DNA of 64,000 bases from Cerasicoccus sp. TK19100 (GTDB lineage: Bacteria > Verrucomicrobiota > Verrucomicrobiia > Opitutales > Cerasicoccaceae), in contig NZ_JAPWDU010000004.1 of assembly GCF_027257155.1 (NCBI RefSeq), forward strand, positions 62,001 through 126,000, read 5' to 3'. Below, one piece after another: positions 18,122 to 27,158 of this stretch. A program made the translations under genes and the position numbers. The notes below the pieces were generated by a model, which saw nothing but the letters and a program-made list of their open reading frames with translations, was not told the DNA's origin and searched no databases. Position 1 is the first letter of the stretch. The number at the start of each line of letters is the position of its first letter.

Positions 18122-19153
18122 ATGATAGCAAAAATTTCAGCCAGCACCTCGAACACCATAGCAGTTCCACGAGAAGATGAGCAACCCGCTATCGACCTCG
18201 GTCGCCCCCGTGCGCGTGTAGCTGAGCCGCAGACATTCGAAGAGCTACCCAATTCTGAAAAGTCGCCCCTGCAGCTGTATTTGCAGGAAATCGGCAAAAC
18301 ACCGCTCCTCAAGCCGGAGGAAGAAGTCGCCTTAGCCCGCCGCATCATGAAGGGCGACCACGAGGCGCGCCAACAAATGATTCAGGCCAATCTGCGCCTG
18401 GTCGTGAAGATCGCGTATGACTACGCCAATTTCGGCCTGCCACTGCTCGACCTGATCAGCGAGGGCAACATCGGCCTGATCAAGGCCGTCGAACGTTTTG
18501 ACCCGGACAAGGGCGGCAAACTGTCGACCTATGCCGCATGGTGGATCAAGCAGTCCATTAAGCGCGCTCTGGCCAACCAGTCCAAGACCATCCGCCTGCC
18601 CGTCCACCTGGTGGACAAGATTGCGAAGATTCGCAAGACCACCATGCAGTTGCAGGAAGAGCTCGACCGCGAGCCGACTGATGAAGAAATCGGTCTCGTC
18701 CTGGAAATGCCGGCTAGCAAGGTCGCGCATCTTAAGAGCGTCAGCGTCCGCCCAAGCAGCCTCGATGCGCCCGTCGGCGAAGACGACGGCACCCAGCTGG
18801 GTGAGTTAGTCGGCGATGATAACGCCATGACGCCCTACCAGACTTTGAGCGGAAAATCCCTGATGACCGACGTCAACGCCATGATCGACGCCCTCGACGA
18901 GCGCGAAGCCGAGATCATTCGCCTGCGTTTCGGCCTGAAGGGCGACCACCCGCTGACCCTGGAAGAAGTCGGCGCGATGTTTGACGTGACCCGCGAACGC
19001 GTGCGCCAACTCCAGAACATTGCCCTGCAGAAAATGCGCCGTGCGATGATGGACAAGGAGCGCCAGCGCAACGCTGACGAGGTCCGCAAAGAACGCTTGG
19101 CCCGCAAGCGGTTTGAGGTGCTTGAAGAGTTTTTCGCCAAAATAGGCGATTAA
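18122..19153 (+). CDS. RNA polymerase sigma factor, RpoD/SigA family (short form)
   Basis: A 343-residue sigma-70 protein. Region 1.2 is SPLQLYLQEIGKTPLL, region 2 includes NLRLVVKIAYDY and LLDLISEGNIGLIKAVERF, region 2.4 is around STYAAWWIKQSIKRAL, region 3 follows, and region 4 ends with the helix-turn-helix LEEVGAMFDVTRERVRQLQ. It lacks region 1.1 and the large non-conserved insert of proteobacterial RpoD, so it is either a short primary factor or a group 2 factor; sequence alone does not decide. It has a 358-bp leader with an inverted repeat and is followed by two hairpins. Confidence 0.92.
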   Translation: MIAKISASTSNTIAVPREDEQPAIDLGRPRARVAEPQTFEELPNSEKSPLQLYLQEIGKTPLLKPEEEVALARRIMKGDHEARQQMIQANLRLVVKIAYDYANFGLPLLDLISEGNIGLIKAVERFDPDKGGKLSTYAAWWIKQSIKRALANQSKTIRLPVHLVDKIAKIRKTTMQLQEELDREPTDEEIGLVLEMPASKVAHLKSVSVRPSSLDAPVGEDDGTQLGELVGDDNAMTPYQTLSGKSLMTDVNAMIDALDEREAEIIRLRFGLKGDHPLTLEEVGAMFDVTRERVRQLQNIALQKMRRAMMDKERQRNADEVRKERLARKRFEVLEEFFAKIGD

Positions 19154-19197
19154 GCGGCCTAAAATACAGCCGATGTAAGATCAGATAGAGCTATTTG

Positions 19198-19283
19198 TCA
19201 CCGTTTTGCCCCTATATTTTGCAAAACGGTGATTACAGCCTTGTATCCTCCCAGAAAACTACATATTAAACCCTAGTTTTCTG
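19198..19283 (+). promoter_or_regulatory. Two consecutive hairpins after the sigma-factor gene
   Basis: A perfect 12-bp inverted repeat (TCACCGTTTTGC and GCAAAACGGTGA, 19198-19209/19221-19232) is followed by a perfect 10-bp one (CAGAAAACTA and TAGTTTTCTG, 19252-19261/19274-19283). No U-run follows the first. The second ends at the purine-rich GAGGAGA 25-30 nt before the next start codon. They may be a terminator plus leader structure. Confidence 0.5.
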
Positions 19284-19312
19284 AGGAGAACATCTGTATC
19301 CTACAGCGTGCT

Positions 19313-19873
19313 ATGTCTAAACTAAACTGGTCCAACATCAATAACGAGGTCGAAAACGACGGCCGCGTGGTCGTTGTGCCGCGTACGCCAGATTTTGATC
19401 ATCCCTATGCTCACCGCGTACCCACGCCACCCAGGCGAAGTACGAGCACATCGCGGCCGACAGCACATAAGCCGATACCACCCCAACATGCCCAGCCACG
19501 CAGTAATCCGGTCACACTGGGGCTCATCGTCGCCGTAGCCGCAGTTGTCGTCATTTCTGCCGCCGCTTTTTGGGTGATGACCCGCGAGCACAAGCCCAGC
19601 CTGCGCGAGCGTCAAATGGTCGCCGCAAACCTAGCAAACTCCCCCGTGATTTCCTACGAAGAGACCGCGAAAGATTTCGTGGACACCCTAAATGTATCAA
19701 CGGTCCGCGTTGCAGGCAACCAGACGCGTGCCAACCTGAACGGAAAGCTCTATAAGGTCGGAGACGTTATTGAAAACTCCGAAGGCATCATCTTTATCGG
19801 TGCCGATCCCGATGGGGAATACCTGCTGTTTCGTGCCGCCAATGGCGAAACCCTGTTCCGCCCAATCAAATAA
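19313..19873 (+). CDS. Single-pass membrane protein of unknown function
   Basis: A 186-residue protein with a Pro/Arg/Ser-rich cytoplasmic N-terminus (residues 1-65), one membrane helix (about 67-89, TLGLIVAVAAVVVISAAAF) and a periplasmic C-terminal domain of about 95 residues containing NLNGKLYKVGDVI and GIIFIGADPDGEYLLFRAANG, which looks like a small beta domain reminiscent of PilP/GspC-like periplasmic pieces. That similarity is only a visual impression. It is preceded by two strong hairpins. Confidence 0.72.
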   Translation: MSKLNWSNINNEVENDGRVVVVPRTPDFDHPYAHRVPTPPRRSTSTSRPTAHKPIPPQHAQPRSNPVTLGLIVAVAAVVVISAAAFWVMTREHKPSLRERQMVAANLANSPVISYEETAKDFVDTLNVSTVRVAGNQTRANLNGKLYKVGDVIENSEGIIFIGADPDGEYLLFRAANGETLFRPIK

Positions 19874-19938
19874 GCCTTACCAGAGCAAACCGAGCTCTGG
19901 TCGTAAGCTTACGTAGGGGATGGCGCAGCGCGCCTACT

Positions 19939-20094
19939 TTACGCAGTTTCGTCCGTAGGTACAGCCTCAACGGCATACGGAGCATTTGGTTTTTCCTCGT
20001 TCTGAATGAACATATACGGGCGAATCGGCACGGTTGCCGAACAACCGGTCAGAAAGGCAATAATCGCCAGTAGTCCTAAGAGACGAAGCTTCAT
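19939..20094 (-). CDS. Small lipoprotein (51 residues)
   Basis: A short frame too small for most gene callers. The protein has a basic start (MKLRLL), a hydrophobic run and a clear lipobox (LTGC, Cys18), then a short polar tail with PIRPYMFIQNEEKP. The signal makes it a credible membrane-anchored lipoprotein. It follows ndk in direction by about 65 bp and may share its transcript. Function unknown. Confidence 0.65.
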   Translation of the reverse strand: MKLRLLGLLAIIAFLTGCSATVPIRPYMFIQNEEKPNAPYAVEAVPTDETA

Positions 20095-20158
20095 AGTTGC
20101 GCAAAGTAGGCAGGAGCGCCTCTAAATGCAAGGATATATCCGTTTGATTACGGGTCGA

Positions 20159-20575
20159 TTAACCCATGACCTCTTCCGGCGAGAAGAAGCGTGCAATCTC
20201 GGCTTCAGCCGTTTCGGGGCCATCGGAAGCGTGGCAAACATTCACCATCATGTCCGTACCCATGTCACCACGGATGGTGCCAGCCGGAGCCTTGGTGGAG
20301 TCCGTCGGCCCGAGTAGATCGCGCACCTTGGCAATAACGCCGTCGCCCTTGAGCACCAGCAGGATGACCGGAGCCGAGCTCATGAAGGCCTCAATCTCCG
20401 GGAAGAAAGGCTTGTCAGCGACGTGGGCGTAGTGCTTGCGCAGGATGTCCGAGCCAAGCTTCGCCATTTTGCAGGCAACGATTTCAAAACCGGCTTCAGC
20501 AAAGCGGTCCAGGACTTTGCCCCAGAGCTTCTTTTCCATGGCGTCGGGTTTGAGAATGATAAAGGTCTTTTCCAT
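20159..20575 (-). CDS. ndk: Nucleoside diphosphate kinase
   Basis: A 138-residue enzyme that transfers the gamma phosphate from ATP to nucleoside diphosphates. The phosphorylated histidine is His115 in NVCHASDG, and FIILKPDA near the N-terminus is the family signature. Length matches bacterial NDK. The frame is open upstream to 20602, but ATG 20575 gives the standard N-terminus. A small lipoprotein gene follows. Confidence 0.95.
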   Translation of the reverse strand: MEKTFIILKPDAMEKKLWGKVLDRFAEAGFEIVACKMAKLGSDILRKHYAHVADKPFFPEIEAFMSSAPVILLVLKGDGVIAKVRDLLGPTDSTKAPAGTIRGDMGTDMMVNVCHASDGPETAEAEIARFFSPEEVMG

Positions 20576-20845
20576 GATTTTTAATTCGTTAAAAGTGGGC
20601 AAAATAGCTCCCTACCCCGCTGTGACAAGGCCTTAGTTAGGCTGAATTGCCTACCTTAGAGCATTTTTCATCTAACTTGGCCGAATCAGACCGCAGTGAT
20701 TTTTCGTGTCCAGCAAGGCGGCTTGAGCGTGGTCCCGTTGAGCGGGATGATCGAAAAGCCAACGCCGCTGGTGCGGAAAAGCACTCGGTTAAAGGCTTGG
20801 GGCCCGTTTGGACGCCAGTTTCGCGAAAATATCATATACGCATCA

Positions 20846-21640
20846 TCAACGGAAGCCCGCCTCGCCCTCAGCGTGCAATGAGCCACCCTTGGCCGTAATT
20901 TTCTCGCGCGCCTGATCCACGGGCACATTCGGTGCCTTGAGCGGCTCCACCCAACGGCCCTGTGGCGCAGCCCATTTCACAGCATTGTAAATGACGCGGC
21001 AGACGGTCGGATTTTTGTAGATCGGATAGGTTTCGTGACCCGGGCGGAAGTAAAAGATTTTGCCATTGCCGCGAATCCAGCAATTGCCGGAGCGGAAAAC
21101 CTCACCGCCCTCAAACCAGGAAATGAATACCTGCTCGTCAGGGCTGGGGATGCCGAAAGGCTCGCCGTACATTTCCGTCTGCTCCAGCTCGATAAAGCCG
21201 TCTTCAATACCAGCGGCAATCGGGTGACCCGGGTTGCAGACCCAGAGGCGCTCTTTCTCGCCAGCCTCGCGCCACTTGAGCGCGCAGCTGGTGCCCATGA
21301 GCCGCTTGAACGGCTTGGCGAAGTGGCCACTGTGCAGCACGATGAAACCCATGCCGCCGAGCACGCGCTCTTGCACGCGGTCGACAATCGCGTCCTCGAC
21401 CTGGCCATGCGCACAATGGCCCCACCAGATGAGCACGTCAGTGTTGTTCAGCACCTCCTCAGTGAGGCCGTGCTCGGGCATATCCAGCGTCGCGATGGTG
21501 ATGTCCAGCTCATCGGCACCGAGCTCGTTAAGCCCGGCTTCAATGGCTGCATGAATGCCATCGGGGTAGATGGACTGGACAGTCGCGTTTTTCTTTTCGT
21601 GAACGAATTCGTTCCAGATGGTAACACGGAGTTTCGACAT
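20846..21640 (-). CDS. ThuA-like (trehalose utilisation family) protein
   Basis: A 264-residue protein of the ThuA family, which has a glutamine amidotransferase-like fold. Seen: [11 protein letters not shown] at the N-terminus, [26 protein letters not shown] and [21 protein letters not shown] blocks. ThuA was linked to trehalose use in rhizobia, but relatives in Verrucomicrobia often lie near sugar epimerases and dehydrogenases, and the actual reaction is unknown. It stands alone here; recN follows about 100 bp away on the same strand, upstream in transcription. Confidence 0.85.
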   Translation of the reverse strand: MSKLRVTIWNEFVHEKKNATVQSIYPDGIHAAIEAGLNELGADELDITIATLDMPEHGLTEEVLNNTDVLIWWGHCAHGQVEDAIVDRVQERVLGGMGFIVLHSGHFAKPFKRLMGTSCALKWREAGEKERLWVCNPGHPIAAGIEDGFIELEQTEMYGEPFGIPSPDEQVFISWFEGGEVFRSGNCWIRGNGKIFYFRPGHETYPIYKNPTVCRVIYNAVKWAAPQGRWVEPLKAPNVPVDQAREKITAKGGSLHAEGEAGFR

Positions 21641-21738
21641 AATTGCAGCGTTGCCGCTCAGCCTTTACAATTGAAGCCTAAAAAACCGGCATTTTAACCT
21701 AACAACATCCTCTCGACGGCGGCGCAGCCTCAATTTGA

Positions 21739-23394
21739 CTAAACGCTCGCCATCAATTGGCGGGCATGATCGCGGGCGGACTTGGAATCGCGGTCACCGA
21801 GCATGCGAGCCAGCTCGCTTTCGCGTCGCTGCTTATCCTCATCGATGCGGCAAATCGTAACCGTGGTCGTGCTGTCGTCCTGCCCTTTTTCAACCAGGAA
21901 ATGCTGTCGCGCGAGCGCCGCCACTTGCGGCAGGTGGGTCACGCAAAACACTTGGTGATCCCCGGCCAACGCTGCCAGCTCGCGGCCCACGGCGGCACCG
22001 ATCTCGCCCCCCACATTGGCATCCACCTCGTCAAACACCAGCAGCGCCGTGGCGTCGGCCTTGGCCAACACGGCCTTCAGCGCGAGCATCACACGAGCGG
22101 TCTCACCGCTGGAGGCGATTTTATTCAACGGCATCAGCGGCTGGCCGGCATTGGGCGAAAACACAAAACGGCAACCACTGTGGCCATGGCGGGAAAGCTT
22201 GTTCTCGGTTTCCACTTCGATGCTGAAATCCGCCTTTTTAAAGCCGAGCTTGGTCAGCAACTCACGCGCCTGTGCGGCCAAATCTTTGGCCCCCTTCAGA
22301 CGGCGCCGGCGCAGCTCATCGGCTTGCTTGCGGAGGGATTTCTCCAGCTCGCCCGCGCGGTGCTCCAGCTTGATCAACTGCCCCTCGACGTTGGTCTGCG
22401 AGCCAATCTTGCGGACGAGGTCATCGCGCTTGGCGCGGACTGCTTCGGTCGTGGGCCCGTATTTGCGGCGAATTTGCAGCCAGGTTTGCATGCGCTGTGC
22501 GATGGACTCCGCCTCACTCGGGTCAAAGTCGCCGCCACTGGCCAGTGCCTCATATTCCGACGAAAGGTCTTCGGCTTCAATGATTAGCGCATCCAGGCGG
22601 CCCGCCAGGGCATCGGCCTCGGGGTCGATCTCCGCCAGTTCACGCGCGGCGCGCAACACCCGGGACGCCGCTTGCGCAGCCTCGCGGGCACCCTCCCCAG
22701 CCTGCTCTGACAGCTGCCCCAACTCGCGGGCATTGTCCAGCCGCTTAAAATCGCGTTCCAACTGCTCAATGGACTCGTCCGACGGATCCACCTCGTTGAT
22801 CGCATTAATCTGGCTCTGTAGGAACTCCGCCTCTTCCGGCGATAGACGCTCGGCGGTGCGGAGATTTTCCATCTCGCGCCACAGTCCGCGCCACTGATCA
22901 AAGTCGGCCTGATAAGCCTCCAGCGCGGTCGAGTTTTTCGCAAAAATATCGAGCAGCGCCAGTTGGTTTTTCTCGTGAAAAAGCTTCTGTGGTTCTCCAG
23001 GCCCGTGGAAGTCGATCCACTCTTCGCCAAGCTGCTGCAGCGCCGTGACCGTAGCCAGGGCACCGTTGATTTGCACCTTGCCGCCGCGCTTGCGGTGCAG
23101 GCTTCGGCGCAGGATCAGCACGCCGTCTTCACAGGGTGGCAGCTCAAGCTCGTCAAGCAGTTCAGCCAGTTGCTTATTGCCCGCCACATGGAGCGAGGCT
23201 TCGACGATGCACTCCTCGGCCCCGCCGCGGATGATGGTCTTGTCCACGCGGTTGCCCGCGAGCATGGACAGCGCGCCCAGGAGCACGCTTTTGCCGGCAC
23301 CGGTCTCGCCCGTGACGGCAGTGAAACCCGCCTCGAAATCGAGCGAGACTTCATCGAGAAGAGCGAGGTTACAAATGTGCAGGAATTGGAGCAC
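21739..23394 (-). CDS. recN: DNA repair protein RecN
   Basis: A 551-residue SMC-like ATPase that acts early in double-strand break repair. Walker A GETGAGKS is at residues 29-36. A central coiled coil spans about residues 150-370, and the C-terminal half holds the signature region ASSGETARVMLALKAVLA and Walker B LLVFDEVDANVGG, then CVTHLPQVAALA. Length and layout fit RecN. No LexA-type box was recognised upstream. Confidence 0.95.
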   Translation of the reverse strand: MLQFLHICNLALLDEVSLDFEAGFTAVTGETGAGKSVLLGALSMLAGNRVDKTIIRGGAEECIVEASLHVAGNKQLAELLDELELPPCEDGVLILRRSLHRKRGGKVQINGALATVTALQQLGEEWIDFHGPGEPQKLFHEKNQLALLDIFAKNSTALEAYQADFDQWRGLWREMENLRTAERLSPEEAEFLQSQINAINEVDPSDESIEQLERDFKRLDNARELGQLSEQAGEGAREAAQAASRVLRAARELAEIDPEADALAGRLDALIIEAEDLSSEYEALASGGDFDPSEAESIAQRMQTWLQIRRKYGPTTEAVRAKRDDLVRKIGSQTNVEGQLIKLEHRAGELEKSLRKQADELRRRRLKGAKDLAAQARELLTKLGFKKADFSIEVETENKLSRHGHSGCRFVFSPNAGQPLMPLNKIASSGETARVMLALKAVLAKADATALLVFDEVDANVGGEIGAAVGRELAALAGDHQVFCVTHLPQVAALARQHFLVEKGQDDSTTTVTICRIDEDKQRRESELARMLGDRDSKSARDHARQLMASV

Positions 23395-23584
23395 GCAGTG
23401 GAGAAAAGCGGAAAATCTGAAAAAACTAAAGATAAACGTTTGTCCTCCGCTAAAGATTTTCCAAACTTCCGCTTCTTAGATTTTCAAATCATTGAGCAAG
23501 CGCCCCTCGCGGGTCTAAAAAAAGATGAAAATAAACCTTGCCCAATGTGCTGTAACTCTCTTTTTTCTGCCTTTTCCCAAATAT

Positions 23585-23661
23585 GGGGGTATAGCTCAGT
23601 TGGCTAGAGCGCATCGTTGACATCGATGAGGTCACTGGTTCGAGCCCAGTTACTCCCACCA
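23585..23661 (+). tRNA. tRNA-Val (anticodon GAC)
   Basis: A 77-nt cloverleaf including an encoded CCA end. The acceptor stem GGGGGTA pairs with TACTCCC (one G-U). The D arm carries AGCTCAGTTGG, the anticodon stem CATCG/CGATG closes the loop TTGACAT so the anticodon is GAC, and the T arm has GGTTCGAGCC. The rpmH start lies 24 nt downstream, so the two probably share a transcript. Confidence 0.95.
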
Positions 23662-23685
23662 TTTTATACAACAGCTCATTTCATC

Positions 23686-23847
23686 ATGGAACCAACCTAC
23701 CGACCACACAAAGTAAAGCGCCTTCGCAAGTGCGGCTTCCGTGCGCGCATGAAGACCAAAGGCGGTCGCAAAGTCATTGCATCGCGCCGTGCCAAGGGCC
23801 GCAAGCGCTTAGCCCTGATCAAGCACACCCGTCGCCTCTGCCGCTAG
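23686..23847 (+). CDS. rpmH: Large-subunit ribosomal protein bL34
   Basis: A 53-residue very basic protein with the L34 signature [19 protein letters not shown] followed by [17 protein letters not shown]; the C-terminus is slightly extended. ATG 23686 gives the expected N-terminus. rpmH usually precedes rnpA near dnaA, but here it follows tRNA-Val and is closed by a strong terminator, with no rnpA. Confidence 0.96.
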   Translation: MEPTYRPHKVKRLRKCGFRARMKTKGGRKVIASRRAKGRKRLALIKHTRRLCR

Positions 23848-23875
23848 GTTGAGCACAGACACCACTTTTTGAAAG

Positions 23876-23901
23876 ACGGCTCCCACGGGAGCCGTTTTTT
23901 T
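23876..23901 (+). terminator. Rho-independent terminator after rpmH
   Basis: A GC-rich stem (ACGGCTCC with GGAGCCGT, tight loop) is followed directly by seven T residues, 29 bp after the rpmH stop. A textbook terminator. Confidence 0.9.
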
Positions 23902-23909
23902 GTGGGCTG

Positions 23910-24211
23910 CTAGGGCCAACGGACATTCAACTTTCAGAAAATTTGCCCCAACGGGGCTACGCATCAATAGCCCAGGGTTGGCTTGAGGCCGCAGAGCGGC
24001 TGAACGCCTACCCTGGGAATACGAATACGTATATTGCCTATGCCAAAGGGATTGCGCAAAACGACATCTTGGGTAGCCCCGTTGGGGCTGGGAGATAACA
24101 AAGTTTCCCTTCCCGCAAGCGGTTCGCTTTAACCCTGGGCTATTGATGCGTAGCCCCGTTGGGGCAGTATTTGCAGCAATCAAGATATAAAATGAATGTC
24201 CGTTAGCCCTA
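23910..24211. repeat. MITE-like palindromic element, copy 3 (about 302 bp)
   Basis: It has the same outer inverted repeat and inner modules as copies 1 and 4, with about 18 bp missing in the right half before the AAAGTTTCCCTTCCCGCAAG stretch. The left end reads CTAGGGCC and the right end GCCCTAC, so the terminal CTAG is altered on the right. The right end supplies the stop codon (TAG on the minus strand, 24211-24209) of the GYF_2 gene next to it. Confidence 0.85.
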
Positions 24212-25216
24212 CGCCTCTTTCAAATCATCGTAGAAACATCCCAGCCCCACGTATAGCGATGCAATGATATACAGGACTCCGACGATGAGGCATGGGAAGA
24301 CCATCAAAATGCTGAACGCCGCAATGGTCTCATTGATCATACCCAAAACGGCAACCACGATACCACACAAGATCATCAGCCCAATCGTCATCACCATGTA
24401 GTACATGTAGAAGCGAAAGAGCTTGAATGATTTTCCCTTTGTCATCGTCCAGCCAAACTTCAGGGCTTCGATGGCTCCATCCGCCACATCGACGAGACTG
24501 AAAAACGCCATCGAGAATCGGGCTTGTAAATAATATATGACTCCCATCACCAGGAGCATCCAGAGCAGCCCCATCACCCCAAACACGATGCCCATCGCCG
24601 GGCTTTCCAACGTTTCAGGATCAGCCATCGGCATGATCAAAAACGAAAGCGCAGTAAATGGCGCGTACAGGACCATCAATGCGGCAAAGGTCAGTGCAAT
24701 CGTCAGCAGGTAGAGCAGCATCGCGGGCACGAAGTGCGAGAACCCGCCAAAGACTGTGCTGACCGAGGAAGGTTGCCGCCGCGAAAGTAACAGCATATAA
24801 GCGGACATTCCCAATAGCAGCGGTCCACCAATCAATAACGGCCCAACGAGCGGAATCACCCCGGCCACCGTGATGACCAGACCAAACACAAATACCGCCA
24901 ACATCGCGCTCTTGGCATTTCCAGCCATCGCAATTGAGGCCCGCTTGCGCAGCTCAGCATTACTGGTCTGTCCACCGGTTCCATTGACCGCCCCTTCCGT
25001 CGGCAAAACATCCTGCTGCCCAACGGGGATCGGTGCGCTTGCCACCGACTGCATCTGAGCCGCCCCCATCGCCTGCTCGTAGGTAACCCAGTCCGGCATA
25101 CCGTCGGTCCACACATACGTGCTCGGCTGAATAACGCCTTGCCGCGCCAACGCGTGAAGCTCTTCCTGCGACACCGGCCCCTGCTGCTGACCATTTTCGA
25201 CGTAACACCAACGCAT
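24209..25216 (-). CDS. GYF_2 domain multi-pass membrane protein
   Basis: A 335-residue protein. Residues 1-50 form a GYF_2 (DUF4339) domain (WCYVENGQQQGPVSQEEL and GMPDWVTYEQA), then a linker and about six membrane helices from residue 105 on. The C-terminal part resembles DUF975-like integral membrane proteins. The stop codon lies inside the end of repeat element copy 3, so the native C-terminus may have been altered by insertion. It is the last gene of the long minus-strand run. The frame extends to 25225 but ATG 25216 starts directly on the GYF domain. Confidence 0.82.
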   Translation of the reverse strand: MRWCYVENGQQQGPVSQEELHALARQGVIQPSTYVWTDGMPDWVTYEQAMGAAQMQSVASAPIPVGQQDVLPTEGAVNGTGGQTSNAELRKRASIAMAGNAKSAMLAVFVFGLVITVAGVIPLVGPLLIGGPLLLGMSAYMLLLSRRQPSSVSTVFGGFSHFVPAMLLYLLTIALTFAALMVLYAPFTALSFLIMPMADPETLESPAMGIVFGVMGLLWMLLVMGVIYYLQARFSMAFFSLVDVADGAIEALKFGWTMTKGKSFKLFRFYMYYMVMTIGLMILCGIVVAVLGMINETIAAFSILMVFPCLIVGVLYIIASLYVGLGCFYDDLKEA

Positions 25217-25327
25217 ATAGACCAAACGCTGCCGAGCGTTTACCCTACAGTAAAGCGTAATATCACACGTATAAGTAAAAGGTAGGTTACTCGCTCCCCT
25301 TCCAATCCATGAAACAACGGCAGTGAA

Positions 25328-26134
25328 TCAAGCAGTGGCGAGTTGAGACTCGGCGCCATCTGCACGTTTCTGCACCTGCCGGTAGATGCTCTCCACACAG
25401 TTGCGAATCAATTGCTCATCGGAAACACCATAGAGGCTGGTCTCGGGCAACTTTACGTGTGTCTGAAATTCACTGGCGAGTTCGGCAAACACCCGGGCAC
25501 GACTGGTAGGCTCCAACTGGTCCCGTCGGGTCAACGCCTGAAAGGCCAGCATCGCCAGCTCCGGCGAAATGCGCTGCCTCAACGTCGCCTCCACGTGCGG
25601 GTGCTCGTGCAGCGAGTTGTATTTGTTCTCCGGTAAGCGTGACAGGTCAGGCAGCGCCGGCGGCTTTTGGCGGACAACCACCGTGCCAGCGGCTAAATCC
25701 CCCAATCGCTGATAACGGCGACTACAAATACTCACGCATCCCCCCAGGAAATAGAGCCCAGGCAGCGAGTCGACAAAGCGCAGCAAATTGCGCAGCACAA
25801 TCTGGTCGGTGTGCAGTTTCAGCCCATGCGCGTCCACCACACGTAACCGAAACATGCGCTTACCCACCGTTTGCCCGCGCCAAGCCCATTCCAATAGCCA
25901 GAAATAGCCAATGGACAAAATAAAGTAGCCCAGAATGAAGGCCACCGCCGCCAACTGACCGCTGATCAGGCTCATCAACGAAAAGATCACCGCCATAACC
26001 ATGGCAATCGTCAAGATCACGAGCAGGTCCACCGCCAGTGCCAGCAACCGCGCGGCCGGGCTCGCCAGAGCCATGGTAAAGCGCACGCCTTCCGGCGTCT
26101 CGACGACCAGGGAATTTTCCCGCTGAGAGGTCAT
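25328..26134 (-). CDS. RDD family membrane protein
   Basis: A 268-residue protein with an RDD domain in the first 150 residues: paired arginine/aspartate positions (AARLLALAVDLLVI), several membrane helices and GKRMFRLRVVDAHG. The C-terminal 100 residues are soluble and helical. It overlaps the SpoIIM-like gene by 4 bp (ATGA), implying translational coupling. RDD-SpoIIM-DUF58-MoxR order is also known from actinobacteria, for example near moxR2 of Mycobacterium tuberculosis. Confidence 0.88.
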   Translation of the reverse strand: MTSQRENSLVVETPEGVRFTMALASPAARLLALAVDLLVILTIAMVMAVIFSLMSLISGQLAAVAFILGYFILSIGYFWLLEWAWRGQTVGKRMFRLRVVDAHGLKLHTDQIVLRNLLRFVDSLPGLYFLGGCVSICSRRYQRLGDLAAGTVVVRQKPPALPDLSRLPENKYNSLHEHPHVEATLRQRISPELAMLAFQALTRRDQLEPTSRARVFAELASEFQTHVKLPETSLYGVSDEQLIRNCVESIYRQVQKRADGAESQLATA

Positions 26135-27150
26135 TTCGGCTCCTCCTCATTCAGTGACAGGGTGTGCTTACGCCCGGCGAACATCAAGAACGCGATCAGC
26201 CCGATGAGCTGAACCATGCCAAAGCCAATTTTAACCGAATACGGCAAGACCGGCTCATGGTATTGCGAGAAAAAAGCTTCAACAATACCGGCCCATACGA
26301 GCATGACTGCGACGCCACCGATCAGCGTCAGCAAGTCTTTCCGAATGGCTCGCATCCGGCTGACGAGCCCCTTGTCGCCATCGCGAAACAGCAGCGCTTG
26401 CCCGAGCACCAGTCCGGCCTGGCCAGCGAGCAGGATAGCCGGGATTTCGATACTGCCGTGCGGCAGCAGCCAGCCACACAAAAACTTCGTCTCGCCGGCC
26501 AGTACGTAGTCAAAGCCCACCGCGCCAAGGATGACGCCATTGTAAAACAAGTTAATGATGGTGCCGATGCCAAAAGTCATCCCGAGCGCCAACGTGAAAA
26601 TCGAGACCTTGATATTATGCGTCATCAGGAAGGCCGAGAACGTGCTCTTGCCGTCCTCCAGGTTGGAGCCGCGGTTGGCCTCCTCCTCCGCGACACGCTC
26701 GCTGGGCGAGCCCATCAGGTGGTCAAAACCGATGATGACCGGCTTGGCCTCAGGGTCCAGCATCAGGGCAAAACCACCAAAAAACACCCCCGCGAAAAAC
26801 GCGAATAACACGAGCTTGAGCGCCCCAAAGTGGCGGCGCACCGTCTGCGGAAAAGTAAACGCGAGCCAATAGGCCATTACGCGAAACACCGGCAGGCGCT
26901 GCGTCTCCTGCACCTCGCTATAGCCCCGCGAGAGGAGTGATTCCAGATACGCACGGATCGCGGGGTCAGCCGCAGCGGTGTTGATCTGGTTTAGGTCCGC
27001 GGCCACGCGCTCCAGCAGGTAGTGAAATCGCTGGGCCTCCTCGATGCTCAGCCGCAGACGCGGCTCATCCTCCATCCGGTCCAACGTACGCTCGCACTCA
27101 TCCCACTCGGAACGGCGGGTACTGATAAATCGCTTGAGGTCGATAATCAT
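26131..27150 (-). CDS. SpoIIM-like (stage II sporulation protein M family) membrane protein
   Basis: A 339-residue protein with a cytoplasmic helical N-terminus (about 110 residues) and six or so membrane helices. The block HNIKVSIFTLALGMTFGIGT and NGVILGAV, then LLPHGSIEIPAILLAGQAGL, is characteristic of the SpoIIM/DUF95 family. Outside sporulators the family accompanies MoxR clusters; no sporulation role is implied. It lies 8 bp after the DUF58 gene and overlaps the RDD gene by 4 bp. Confidence 0.92.
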   Translation of the reverse strand: MIIDLKRFISTRRSEWDECERTLDRMEDEPRLRLSIEEAQRFHYLLERVAADLNQINTAAADPAIRAYLESLLSRGYSEVQETQRLPVFRVMAYWLAFTFPQTVRRHFGALKLVLFAFFAGVFFGGFALMLDPEAKPVIIGFDHLMGSPSERVAEEEANRGSNLEDGKSTFSAFLMTHNIKVSIFTLALGMTFGIGTIINLFYNGVILGAVGFDYVLAGETKFLCGWLLPHGSIEIPAILLAGQAGLVLGQALLFRDGDKGLVSRMRAIRKDLLTLIGGVAVMLVWAGIVEAFFSQYHEPVLPYSVKIGFGMVQLIGLIAFLMFAGRKHTLSLNEEEPK

Positions 27151-27158
27151 GGCGTCGC

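Noticed and set aside
26131-27150. Evidence for sporulation from the SpoIIM-like gene
   Set aside because: The family is common beside MoxR genes in non-sporulating bacteria; no other sporulation genes are present.
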